From: Myxococcales bacterium
GTDB taxonomy: Bacteria > Myxococcota_A > Bradymonadia > Bradymonadales > Bradymonadaceae
Reading direction: 5' to 3'
Assembly: GCA_007120035.1 (NCBI GenBank)
Contig: SKON01000081.1
Location: 1-45,005 of the forward strand
Length of the DNA: 45,005 nt
Shown one piece after another: positions 7,061 to 17,767 of the stretch (position 1 is its first letter; every line of letters begins with the position of its first letter). The notes under the pieces are model-generated. The model made no database searches. It was not told where the DNA came from and was given only the letters and a program-made list of their open reading frames with translations. Both the position numbers and the translations under genes were made by a program.

Positions 7061-7867
7061 ATGAAGCATTGGAGCGTATTGTTGATCCTGGCCCTGGTCG
7101 TCTCCGGCCTCTCCCTGACTGCCTGCGATCAGGACGAGCCCGCCGAGGAGCCCGAAGCCGTCGAGGAAGAAGAGGAAGAAGAAGAGGAGGAGGAGGAGGA
7201 AGAAGAAGAGGAGGAAGAGGAGGAAGAAGCTCGTGAGTACGACGAGGACCTCTTCATCCCTGCCGCCTTCGAGGTCACCTGCGTGAACGCGCACATCGAA
7301 GACCCCACGGAAGCCGGCGAAATCAAAGCTGAGATCTACGCCCGATACGGCTTTGAAGATCAGGACGACTTCCAGGCCGCCGAAGAGCAGTTTGGCGAGC
7401 GGGAGAGCGTCAAGACCGCCATCGAGGCCCGGATGGAGCGATGCAACGAAGAGCTCGCTCAGGGGCTGCGCGAGGCCGGCTACGAGTTCACGGAAGAAGA
7501 AGAGGAAGAGGCCGAAGAAGAGGAGGCCGAGGCAGCGCCGCGGCCTGTCCAGCGTCGACCAGAGCCGGCCCGCACGGGGTCCATGTCGGCGAACATCACG
7601 GGCAGCGACTTCAGCAACGCTCGCCTCAGTATCCAGGTCCGACGAGACTTCAACCTCCGGGGCGCCTTCCAGGGCGAGCGGGAAGGTCGATCCTTCAACG
7701 TCCCCTTCACCGGTCAGGTGTCGGAGAACGGAAGCATCTCCGCCACGGGAAGCCGGGCAGGGAACTCCATCAACGTGACGGGCAACCTGACCGCCAGCGG
7801 CGCTCAGGGCACCATTACGGGTCAGATCAACCAGCGGGACTTCAACGCTCGGTACCGAGCCAACTGA
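7061..7867 (+). CDS. Poly-glutamate lipoprotein of unknown function
   Basis: A 268-residue lipoprotein with a clear start (ATG at 7061, AGGAG six bases upstream) and lipobox LTAC. Next comes an unbroken run of about 25 Glu (roughly residues 36-60), then a helical region (IPAAFEVTCVNAHIEDP to EEQFGERESVKTAIEARMERCNEEL) with two Cys that could pair, a second Glu-rich linker (about 145-160), a basic RPVQRRPEPAR stretch, and a C-terminal beta-rich domain of about 90 residues with many Asn, Gly and Ser (SMSANITGSDFSN to INVTGNLTASGAQGTITGQ). I do not recognise the family. It seems to carry a surface or periplasmic beta domain on a charged spacer. The gene stands alone between its own promoter and a strong terminator. 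Confidence 0.72.
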   Translation: MKHWSVLLILALVVSGLSLTACDQDEPAEEPEAVEEEEEEEEEEEEEEEEEEEEEEAREYDEDLFIPAAFEVTCVNAHIEDPTEAGEIKAEIYARYGFEDQDDFQAAEEQFGERESVKTAIEARMERCNEELAQGLREAGYEFTEEEEEEAEEEEAEAAPRPVQRRPEPARTGSMSANITGSDFSNARLSIQVRRDFNLRGAFQGEREGRSFNVPFTGQVSENGSISATGSRAGNSINVTGNLTASGAQGTITGQINQRDFNARYRAN

Positions 7868-7878
7868 TTCCGGTGGGA

Positions 7879-7919
7879 TGAAGACAGCTGAAAGGGCCGC
7901 GGGAAACCGCGGCCCTTTC
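7879..7919 (+). terminator. Intrinsic terminator with upstream TGAAGACAGCTGA motif
   Basis: A perfect 13-bp stem (7890-7902 with 7907-7919) carries a GAAA tetraloop and ends in CCCTTTC. The 13-mer TGAAGACAGCTGA (7879-7891) runs into the stem and starts 11 bases after the stop codon. The same 13-mer occurs at the same distance after the nrdJ stop. Confidence 0.8.
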
Positions 7920-8047
7920 GGCCGTTCTTGGGGAACCGGGGAACGACGGTTTCCGTGTTGTTCGGGTTCGGACAATGGGTTATGGTGGCGCTGCTCTGGC
8001 AGAGACGTTAGAAGTAGTCTCGGTCCCCTTCAGGAGGAGCCCCCGGT

Positions 8048-9253
<1,206 letters not shown>

Positions 9254-9283
9254 GCCGGGTTCGTCCGTCCGGTTCGGGAAGGA

Positions 9284-10423
9284 TCACAGATCGTCGCCGC
9301 CCACTTGCTTCGTGATCCACTCTACAAGGGTGTTGTTCCGTTGGAACGGACGGGGCATCAGGGCTGTGTAGTAGAGCTTATACGCCAACCAGGCGGGGCG
9401 GCCTTCCAGGATGATACCGCGGAGCTCGAGGGCGGCGTTTCGACGACCGAGGGTCAAGAAGTCGCCGCGATCCTCGTAGACGAAGGGCTTGAGGGTTCGG
9501 CCGGTCATGCTGGCCAGGAGGTTACGAGCTGCCCAGGCGCCCTGTTGCATGGCCAGTTGGGGATTGGAGGTGTCCGGTAGTCCGGCCATAGCAGAGGCGG
9601 CGTCGCCGGCCACGAAGATGCCCGGGTGGTCGGGGTAGCGCAGATCGTTGCCAGTGGAGATTCGTCCTTGGGGGTCGAGGTGGGGATCCTCTCCGAGGAG
9701 GGGCAATCCGCCGCGGCCGCCGCAGTGAAATGCCTGGTCTACAGGGATCGCCGTTCCGTCTGCGAGGAGGATCTCCGAGTCCGATGCTCCTGCCACCAGG
9801 GTGTCGGTGTGGACCCGAACGCCGAGGCTCTCCAGATAGCGGGTGGCCACTTCAGACATGGCCGGAGAGTGATCTCGGAGGAGTCGAGAGTCCGCCTCGT
9901 ACAGATCGATGGTGAGATCCGGAGTGGTGGCCAGCTCGGCGGCCCACTCGGCGCCGGTGGCGCTACCGCCGATCACCGCCAGGCGAACCGGAGGGGTCTG
10001 GGCCCGAAGGGTGAGCAGTCGGGGACGGAGGGCAAGGGCGTCGTCGAAGTCATCGGGCCCGGGGAGCTGGGCGGCCCCGTCGAATACATCGGTCCGCCGT
10101 CGGGAGCCCCAGGCGATGAGCAGGTAGTCAAAGGAGAGCTGACTTTCCTTGAAGTGGAGGGTCTTCTCCCGAAGATCGACGCGTTGAACATCGTTGATGA
10201 TCACCTCCGTGTCCGGAGAGAAGAGCCCCTCGATGGGGGTGGTGACCTCTTTGGGATCGAGGCCACCGCTGGCCACGGAGCTTAAGAGAGGAGCGAAGAC
10301 GAAGTCCTGACGACGAGAGACTACCGTGAGCTTGACCCGGCGACGACCGGCGATGGACTCCTCGATCTGGCGAGCCCCGTGGTAGCCGGCGAACCCGCAC
10401 CCGAGGATGACGATATGACGCAT
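9284..10423 (-). CDS. Type II NADH dehydrogenase-like flavoprotein
   Basis: A 379-residue protein of the NDH-2 / pyridine nucleotide-disulfide oxidoreductase class. Features are an N-terminal FAD motif HIVILGCGFAGYHGA (GxGxxG at 8-13), the segment VVSRRQDFVFAPLL typical of NDH-2, a second Rossmann motif RLAVIGGSATGAEWAAEL near 170, and IFVAGDAASA near 290 followed by QLAMQQGAWAARNL, the NDH-2 quinone-side helix pattern. The C-terminus (LAYKLYYTALMPRPFQRNN) suits peripheral membrane attachment. NDH-2 oxidises NADH and reduces quinone without pumping protons. The start is ATG at 10423 with GGAG upstream. It converges on the zinc-ribbon gene, leaving 30 bp between their stops. The electron acceptor is inferred from family. 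Confidence 0.8.
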   Translation of the reverse strand: MRHIVILGCGFAGYHGARQIEESIAGRRRVKLTVVSRRQDFVFAPLLSSVASGGLDPKEVTTPIEGLFSPDTEVIINDVQRVDLREKTLHFKESQLSFDYLLIAWGSRRRTDVFDGAAQLPGPDDFDDALALRPRLLTLRAQTPPVRLAVIGGSATGAEWAAELATTPDLTIDLYEADSRLLRDHSPAMSEVATRYLESLGVRVHTDTLVAGASDSEILLADGTAIPVDQAFHCGGRGGLPLLGEDPHLDPQGRISTGNDLRYPDHPGIFVAGDAASAMAGLPDTSNPQLAMQQGAWAARNLLASMTGRTLKPFVYEDRGDFLTLGRRNAALELRGIILEGRPAWLAYKLYYTALMPRPFQRNNTLVEWITKQVGGDDL

Positions 10424-10662
10424 GATGGCTCCAGGCCGAAGAAATGCGTTGGCCACACCACTTAAACCCCGAGGGCCCCGGTGGTGTCCACTCCAAAAAA
10501 TACCCGCCTTTTTCTCTCCCCCGCATGAGTTCTGCAAGAGATCTGTTTTTGGTCGTACTACGACTGATTTCAGGGTGGAGATTCCGCGATGGACGCCCTA
10601 GATTTCTTTCCAAGAATACACTTGAAGACTCTTCCCTAAGGTGGCGAAAAAAAAGAGGTGAG

Positions 10663-10710
10663 ACCCAAGATGTTGTGTCTGTGTCCGAGGAGAACCACAA
10701 TATCTTGTGA
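10663..10710 (+). promoter_or_regulatory. Pair of NrdR boxes upstream of nrdJ
   Basis: Two 16-bp sites, ACCCAAGATGTTGTGT (10663-10678) and CCACAATATCTTGTGA (10695-10710), each match the NrdR-box pattern ACACAATATATTGTGT at 13 of 16 positions. Their starts are 32 bp apart, about three DNA turns, which is the spacing known for NrdR pairs. They end 7 bases before a TTGACA -35 element. NrdR is the ATP/dATP-sensing repressor of ribonucleotide reductase genes, so placement before nrdJ fits well. The nrdR gene is not in the window. Confidence 0.8.
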
Positions 10711-10717
10711 TACGCGG

Positions 10718-10748
10718 TTGACACAGGGGAAGCGATTCCCGTTACACT
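10718..10748 (+). promoter_or_regulatory. Probable nrdJ promoter
   Basis: A perfect -35 TTGACA lies at 10718-10723. Candidate -10 elements are GTTACA (17-base spacer) or TACACT at 10743-10748 (19-base spacer). It begins 7 bases after the second NrdR box, so bound repressor would hinder RNA polymerase. Confidence 0.5.
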
Positions 10749-10883
10749 GGCTCTTCGAAAACCAGCCCATCTACCAGGTCGGTAGTGGGGCACGAGGTAC
10801 GCCCCCGGAGGGGAATGAGCAGTCCGGCGAGCCGGTGCTGTGGATAGTTTGGTGTGTATTGTTGGAGAACGTAAATCGTAGTT

Positions 10884-10901
10884 GGGTCGGAGGACCGACC
10901 C
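10884..10901 (+). other. Leader hairpin upstream of the nrdJ start
   Basis: A perfect 7-bp stem (GGGTCGG / CCGACCC) with an AGGA loop lies 28 bases before the nrdJ ATG and ends before the GAGGGAG ribosome-binding sequence at 10915-10921. It lacks a U-run, so it is not a terminator; a role in translation or mRNA stability is possible but unproven. Confidence 0.4.
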
Positions 10902-10929
10902 GTACTCAAGCCAAGAGGGAGAGCCAAGG

Positions 10930-13872
<2,943 letters not shown>

Positions 13873-13883
13873 CTGAAACCGGG

Positions 13884-13927
13884 TGAAGACAGCTGACCGG
13901 GTCGGCTCCTTCGGGGGCCGGCCCGGT
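13884..13927 (+). terminator. nrdJ terminator with upstream TGAAGACAGCTGA motif
   Basis: A 14-bp stem (13896-13909 with 13914-13927, two G-T pairs) carries a TTCG tetraloop. TGAAGACAGCTGA at 13884-13896 runs into the stem and starts 11 bases after the nrdJ stop, exactly as at 7879-7891. No long T-run follows. It may also serve the convergent proB gene. Confidence 0.75.
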
Positions 13928-13960
13928 GTGCTCTGGGGAAGGTCTACAGGAGATAAGGGT

Positions 13961-15088
13961 CTACAGGAGGGTGAGGTGATCGCGGTGGATCGCTGCGTCG
14001 ATGACCTTGAAGCCCAAGATGGACTCGATCTCGCGGGAGTGTTGGCCGGCGATCTTCCGGAGGTCTTGAGAGGAGTACGCTGTGACCCCGCGAGCGAAGG
14101 GCTGTCCGTCGGCGTCGACGAGCTCCACGACGGCGCCCTCGTCAAAATCACCGTCGACGAATTGGATGCCCGAGGGCAGGAGGCTGGCGCCGGAGCTGCA
14201 GACGGCCTTCTTGGCGCCCCCATCGCATCGGAGGGTCCCCGAGGGGAGGGCGCCGCTGACGAGCCAGACCTTACGAGCGGTCTGGGCTTTGCTCTCGTCG
14301 GAGCCCAGCACGGTGCCGATCTCGTCGCCGGCGGCGATCTTCTGGAGGACACCCCGGGTCTTGCCGGGGGCGATCACGGTAACGGCGCCGGCCCGGGATG
14401 CCATGCGGGCGGCCTGCACCTTGGAGATCATGCCGCCCCGTCCCAGGCCGGTGACCGAGGGGCCGGCCCACTGATCGACCCGAGGATCGTCGACGTCGAT
14501 GGAGGGGATTACGGCGCCGAACTCGCCGGACTCTCGGACCTCCTTGAAGCCGTCGATGTCGGAGAGGAGGATCAAGGTGTCGGCGGCGACGAGACCGGCG
14601 GTCATGGCGGCGAGCTGATCGTTGTCGCCAAAGCGGAGCTCGTCGGTGGCGACGGTGTCGTTCTCGTTGATGATCGGGACGGCGCCGAGCTCGGCCAGGT
14701 TGGCCAGGGTGTACCGGGCGTTGAGATACCGGCGCCGATCCGAGAGATCTCCCCGAGAGAAGAGGACCTGGGCGACCATTCGCCCGTAGTGAGCGAACTC
14801 GGCCTCATACATCTCCATCAGGCGGGATTGGCCAAGGGCGGCGTAGGCCTGCAAGAGGGGGATCTCCCGGGTGGGGGAGGCGGTCTGTCCGAGGCGTTGC
14901 CGGCCCATGGCAACCGCCCCGGAGCTGACTACCGTGACTCGCCAGCCCCGGCGGAGCAGGGCGTCGATCCCCTCTACGAGACCGGCAAACGCCGGGCGGT
15001 CGGCCCAGGTCTGCTCTCGAAGGAAGACGGCGCTGCCGATCTTCACGACGGCGTGTCGGGTGTCCAGAACTCGTTGTCGAAGGGTCAT
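13961..15088 (-). CDS. proB: Glutamate 5-kinase with PUA domain
   Basis: A 375-residue ProB, the first enzyme of proline synthesis (ATP + L-glutamate to glutamyl 5-phosphate), cytosolic. The amino acid kinase domain shows AVVKIGSAVF at the start, VTVVSSGAVAMGRQRLG, LLQAYAALGQSRLMEMYE, VPIINENDTVATDEL with the FGDNDQLAAMTAGLV block, and GLGRGGMISKVQAARMA. The C-terminal 100 residues are the PUA domain (PSGTLRCDGGAKKAVCSSGASLLPSGI), present in the common long form. AAGG lies about eight bases before the ATG. It is the last gene of a three-gene - strand cluster, 19 bp after the lipoprotein. proA is not adjacent, so the partner enzyme is elsewhere. Confidence 0.93.
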   Translation of the reverse strand: MTLRQRVLDTRHAVVKIGSAVFLREQTWADRPAFAGLVEGIDALLRRGWRVTVVSSGAVAMGRQRLGQTASPTREIPLLQAYAALGQSRLMEMYEAEFAHYGRMVAQVLFSRGDLSDRRRYLNARYTLANLAELGAVPIINENDTVATDELRFGDNDQLAAMTAGLVAADTLILLSDIDGFKEVRESGEFGAVIPSIDVDDPRVDQWAGPSVTGLGRGGMISKVQAARMASRAGAVTVIAPGKTRGVLQKIAAGDEIGTVLGSDESKAQTARKVWLVSGALPSGTLRCDGGAKKAVCSSGASLLPSGIQFVDGDFDEGAVVELVDADGQPFARGVTAYSSQDLRKIAGQHSREIESILGFKVIDAAIHRDHLTLL

Positions 15089-15095
15089 GGGGCGT

Positions 15096-15123
15096 ACCTT
15101 GTTTCGATCACCTTGTTTCGATC
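15096..15123 (-). repeat. 14-bp tandem duplication at the end of the lipoprotein gene
   Basis: ACCTTGTTTCGATC occurs twice back to back (15096-15109, 15110-15123). The TGA stop of the lipoprotein gene is formed at the junction of the two copies, so the duplication sets the present C-terminus (GLIETR) and the spacing to proB. It looks like a recent slippage event. Confidence 0.8.
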
Positions 15124-16034
15124 AATCCCTGGTCGATCCAGGACTCCCACTCGCGGAAGAGGAGGCCCCGGTCGCGGTCCCGGTCCACGTCCAGCTCGAG
15201 AGAGGTGTCGGCACGGAAGAGGCGCTCCGGAGCGTCGTGGAGACACTCTCTCAGAGAGACCTCCAGGGAGCCGCCGTCGGTGAGGGCCAGGGTGGCGGAG
15301 ACCTCTCGACAGGGCGCGTCGTCGTCAGTGGAGGAAGTGATCTCGGCGAAGCGGAGGTCGGCGCGGGCTTTGAGGAGCGGCGCCCACCCCGGGGCCTGGT
15401 CCCGTCCCTGGGGATAGCAGAGGGGATCGCCGGTGCCCGGGATTAGGCGGTCATCGTCGGTGGCGGTCCAGCCATCGGCCAAAAGATCGACGAGCTCGGC
15501 GAACCGGCCCTTGAACTCCGCCTCCCAGGCCTGGGCGGCAGCGGCGTCCGGTTCAAAGCGGGCCACCCGATCCGGGCCGAGGCGCTCGTAGAACCCGGTG
15601 TGGTCGGCGAAGACGTAGTACTCCCGGCGACGGGGCAGGGCGTGGCCCTCCTGAAAGAGGGCTACGCTGGAGATCTCCCAGGCCTGATGGGGATCCCGAG
15701 AGAACCTGCCTTCTTCTCGCCAGGACCGGTTGTATCGGCCCTGGCTCACGGTGATGTCGAGGCGAAAGGAGAGGGCGAAGGGGTCGGCGGGGCGCCAGTC
15801 GATCTGGCAGGGGCCGGGGTGCTCTTCGGCGACGGCGTCGGCGACGTGGCGACTGGTCTGAATCACCTCCAGGGCCTTCAGGGTGCCTACCTTACCGGCC
15901 CGCTGGGGATCGGTGCGCAGGGGCTCCTCCACACGGTCCAAGAGATCTTCCTGACAGCCGGAGCAGCCGACGGCGAGGACCAGAGACGAGAGGAGGGCCG
16001 ACAAGAGGAGCCTGGTGACTCGGGGGGGACGCAC
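15108..16034 (-). CDS. Lipoprotein of unknown function
   Basis: A 308-residue protein with a basic N-terminus (MRPPR), hydrophobic stretch and lipobox LAVGC (Cys near residue 24), followed by SGCQEDLLDRVEEPLRTDP. Three further pieces are notable: PCQIDWRPADPFALSFRLDI, DPLCYPQGRDQAPGWAPLL and APCREVSATLALTDGG, which together with a late ECLHDAPERL supply Cys that could form disulfides. The middle reads as alternating short strands and resembles a lipoprotein-carrier or barrel type fold, but I do not recognise a family. It follows the small membrane-protein gene by 8 bp and precedes proB by 19 bp on the same strand, so it is probably co-transcribed with both. No link to proline synthesis is evident. 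Confidence 0.7.
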   Translation of the reverse strand: MRPPRVTRLLLSALLSSLVLAVGCSGCQEDLLDRVEEPLRTDPQRAGKVGTLKALEVIQTSRHVADAVAEEHPGPCQIDWRPADPFALSFRLDITVSQGRYNRSWREEGRFSRDPHQAWEISSVALFQEGHALPRRREYYVFADHTGFYERLGPDRVARFEPDAAAAQAWEAEFKGRFAELVDLLADGWTATDDDRLIPGTGDPLCYPQGRDQAPGWAPLLKARADLRFAEITSSTDDDAPCREVSATLALTDGGSLEVSLRECLHDAPERLFRADTSLELDVDRDRDRGLLFREWESWIDQGLIETR

Positions 16035-16042
16035 GAGGACTC

Positions 16043-16420
16043 TCAGACGGGGAGATAACGCTGGAGAACTTCGGGTCCGACGTAGAACATGGCCACCGTG
16101 GCGGCCAGAATGAAGAGCATCAGGAAGGGGTTGAGGAAGTTCTCGACCTCCACATGGTCCGTGGCAAGGAGCTCCCCCTCGATGGAGATCTCACAGCTGG
16201 GCCGGAAGCCGATGATCGACAGGAGATCGGCTTCGATATGAGAGATCTCCCCGTTCTCGTCCTCGAAGAGAGCTTCGAGCTTGGGACTGAGCCGGGGCCC
16301 ACCTTGTTCGTCGAGGAGCTGGTCATCGAGCCAGAGTTGGTAGACGGGGGCCAAGAAGAGCCATCGGGCCGTCCAATTCCCCGTGACTTTGAGGGTCTGG
16401 CCCTTCCACTGTGCTTCCAT
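16043..16420 (-). CDS. Small C-terminally anchored membrane protein, unknown
   Basis: A 125-residue protein. The start is taken as MEAQWKGQTLKVTG at 16420; a longer frame adds 30 Pro/Arg-rich residues without support. The first 90 residues look like a beta-rich soluble domain (ARWLFLAPVYQLWLDDQLL, ISHIEADLLSIIGFRPSCEISIEGELL). It resembles the small beta-sandwich domains found in some membrane proteins, but I cannot name it. One membrane helix lies near the C-terminus (FLMLFILAATVAMFYVG), giving a tail-anchored layout. It is first in the - strand cluster with the lipoprotein and proB. The divergent DksA-like gene starts about 220 bp away. Confidence 0.6.
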   Translation of the reverse strand: MEAQWKGQTLKVTGNWTARWLFLAPVYQLWLDDQLLDEQGGPRLSPKLEALFEDENGEISHIEADLLSIIGFRPSCEISIEGELLATDHVEVENFLNPFLMLFILAATVAMFYVGPEVLQRYLPV

Positions 16421-16504
16421 GGGACGACTCCGATCGAAAGAGGTGTCGATGAATCCCGCGCGGGGCCAGAGTATACCGGGGGGAGGACCAAAAGGAAACC
16501 GGGG

Positions 16505-16532
16505 TTGCACTCTGGGCGTGATCCGTTACACT
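16505..16532 (+). promoter_or_regulatory. Candidate promoter for the DksA-like gene
   Basis: TTGCAC at 16505-16510 and TACACT at 16527-16532 are separated by 16 bases. The -10 matches one of the candidates upstream of nrdJ. The leader to ATG 16643 would be about 105 nt. Support is moderate. Confidence 0.4.
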
Positions 16533-16642
16533 CGGGCGCCTTATCGACGAGGTCGCAGAGGACATCAGAAGCCTTTTATCCTCGCAGCGGGTGTGTACCT
16601 TTTGCGATATTGACGACGACACTCCCACCGGTGGGTGATGCC

Positions 16643-17008
16643 ATGAAGCCTGAACAACTCGAGGAATTCCGTCAGATGCTGACGGAAGAAAAGCAACGCC
16701 TCCTTAAGAAGGCCGCACATACGCTGAAGAACGAGATCGAACTCTCCAAGGACGATATGGCCGACGAGGCCGACCTGGCCAGTGCGCTGACGGATCAAGC
16801 CTTGAGTCTGCGGCTCCGGGGGCGAGAGCGGTACCTGATCGAGAAGATCGATCTCGCCATCGAACGGATCGCAGAGGGAGAGTTTGGTGAGTGCGTGGTG
16901 TGTGGAGACGATATCTCGATCAAGCGCTTGCGAGCCAGGCCGGTGACCACAATGTGCATTGCCTGCAAGGAAGAACAAGAGCGGCGCGAGCGGATGTACT
17001 CCGACTGA
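16643..17008 (+). CDS. DksA/TraR-family zinc-finger transcription factor
   Basis: A 121-residue protein with the DksA layout: an N-terminal coiled coil (EQLEEFRQMLTEEKQRLLKK), the acidic tip DDMADEADLAS corresponding to the DxxDxA tip of DksA, a second helix LRGRERYLIEKIDLAIERI, then GEFGECVVCGDDISIKRL and the C4 zinc finger (C84, C87, C105, C108). DksA binds the secondary channel of RNA polymerase and works with (p)ppGpp to control stable RNA and amino acid genes. At 121 residues it is shorter than E. coli DksA (151), as is usual outside the Gammaproteobacteria. A candidate promoter lies upstream and the small unknown gene at 17047 follows by 38 bp. Confidence 0.9.
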   Translation: MKPEQLEEFRQMLTEEKQRLLKKAAHTLKNEIELSKDDMADEADLASALTDQALSLRLRGRERYLIEKIDLAIERIAEGEFGECVVCGDDISIKRLRARPVTTMCIACKEEQERRERMYSD

Positions 17009-17046
17009 TTCCGATCATTCACAGGATCCAACTTCGGGAGTCCCTG

Positions 17047-17295
17047 ATGGCTTCACATGATCTCCTCCTCTTTGATGCCTCCGACGGTACGGAGGCCGGC
17101 CCGGTCACCGCGGCGGGACTGGACGTGTTCTTTCCCGATCACGTCGCCGGGTGGACCGATGTGCTGGACTGCCGAGAGGGTAACTATACCTCCAAGTCGA
17201 TCGCCGAGAACTGCGCGTTCGCCCGCCGGGTCAACAAGAAGTACATCCTGGTGGAAGCCGAACAGGTTGCCCAAGAATCCCCCGGGTTGGAGTAG
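17047..17295 (+). CDS. Small conserved-looking protein of unknown function
   Basis: An 82-residue protein starting at ATG 17047, with GGGAG six bases upstream. The sequence (MASHDLLLFDASDG, GLDVFFPDHVAGWTDVLDCREGNY, SKSIAENCAFARRVNKKYILVEAEQ) has no signal peptide or membrane helix. It has two Cys (in DVLDCRE and AENCAFA) and a mixed alpha/beta look. I do not recognise the family. It follows the DksA-like gene on the same strand by 38 bp and could be co-transcribed with it. Its stop codon is followed within 16 bp by the tandem 30-bp repeat array. The clean ribosome-binding site and codon use support a real gene. Confidence 0.6.
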   Translation: MASHDLLLFDASDGTEAGPVTAAGLDVFFPDHVAGWTDVLDCREGNYTSKSIAENCAFARRVNKKYILVEAEQVAQESPGLE

Positions 17296-17310
17296 GGCTG
17301 GTAGAGCAGG

Positions 17311-17480
17311 GTAGGGGGCGCAGGACAACGGAATGTCGGGGTTTGCGGCGCAGGACACCGGACCGTCGGGGTTGCGGCGAAGAACACCGGACCGTGGGGG
17401 CCCTGAACTATGCTCGGAAATGACCCGTCGCGAACCCCGAAGTTCCGATGTCCTTCGTCGCCAACCCGGACGCCACGATC
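17311..17480 (+). repeat. Convergent arrays of the 30-bp intergenic repeat with end motif
   Basis: Starting 15 bp after the stop of the 82-residue gene are a degenerate unit (17311-17334), a full unit (17335-17364, beginning GTCGGGGTTTGCGGCG) and a 29-bp unit (17365-17393). Then comes GTGGGGGCCCTGAACTATG and CTCGGAAATGACC (17394-17425), the reverse complement of the end motif seen at 41.3 and 45.0 kb. From 17427 to about 17480 two units run in the opposite direction. The copy is thus two arrays facing each other across the motif. Stretches that can be translated here (VLRR.., FVANPD..) are by-products of the repeat. Confidence 0.85.
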
Positions 17481-17692
17481 GATCCCGCGGTGCCGCGGGG
17501 ACGGCGGGAGTTCGGGGAATTCGTCCTCTCTGAAAGAAAGGGGGAATTTCTTGGGAAAAAAACTTTCGCCACCACCGTTCTGGGGTACAATTGTTTACGG
17601 CGATCGAGGAATAGCTCGCCTCCGATCGCGACCGTGTCTGGCAGAATTCTTTGGTCTTGCGCGGTGACGATCCCTGTTGGTGGGCTGAAATC
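17481..17692. other. Intergenic segment before the pil operon
   Basis: No gene is seen. A 7-bp inverted repeat with a 2-base gap (CCCGCGG 17484-17490, CCGCGGG 17493-17499) marks the edge of the repeat array. The segment 17530-17600 is AT-richer (runs of A and T). A TGGCAG-N5-TTTGG sequence near 17639 only partly resembles a sigma-54 site and I do not call it. Confidence 0.5.
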
Positions 17693-17722
17693 TTGACACC
17701 CTTTTCATGACCGTGGCAACAT
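17693..17722 (+). promoter_or_regulatory. Candidate promoter of the pilMNOPQ operon
   Basis: A perfect TTGACA (17693-17698) is followed after 18 bases by CAACAT (17717-17722). The -10 is weak (3 of 6). The start codon of pilM lies about 45 bases downstream, with AAGGAG at 17755-17760. Confidence 0.45.
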
Positions 17723-17767
17723 GGCCCCAGATTTCTTCGAGTACAGCTTTAAGTAAGGAGCAGTCAC

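Larger units (their letters stand above)
10424..10929 (+). other. 506-bp intergenic region: divergent 5' regions of NDH-2 and nrdJ
   Basis: No gene is visible. From 10424 to about 10660 the sequence is AT-richer than its surroundings (for example around 10500-10650) and probably holds the promoter of the - strand NDH-2 gene, though I cannot fix one. From 10663 onward come two NrdR-type boxes, a promoter and a structured leader of about 175 nt for nrdJ. Leader hairpins include one around 10749-10771 (GGCT/AGCC arms), CTACC/GGTAG around 10773-10787 and a 7-bp stem at 10884-10901. I looked for a cobalamin riboswitch and did not find its conserved B12-box. Confidence 0.6.

Noticed and set aside
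7147..7232. Poly-Glu codon run as a possible frameshift or pseudogene
   Set aside because: The frame stays open through the run, with a clear signal peptide before and a coherent beta domain after it.
10749..10929. Cobalamin riboswitch upstream of nrdJ
   Set aside because: The conserved B12-box (GCCACTG) and its partner stem are absent, though the leader is structured.
17288..17312. A tRNA D-arm-like sequence (GGCTGGTAGAGCAGGG)
   Set aside because: There is no T-arm GGTTCGA.. motif or acceptor stem; the sequence runs straight into the repeat array.
17639..17660. Possible sigma-54 promoter before pilM
   Set aside because: The -12 half (TTTGG rather than TTGCA) does not fit, and a TTGACA element is closer to the start.
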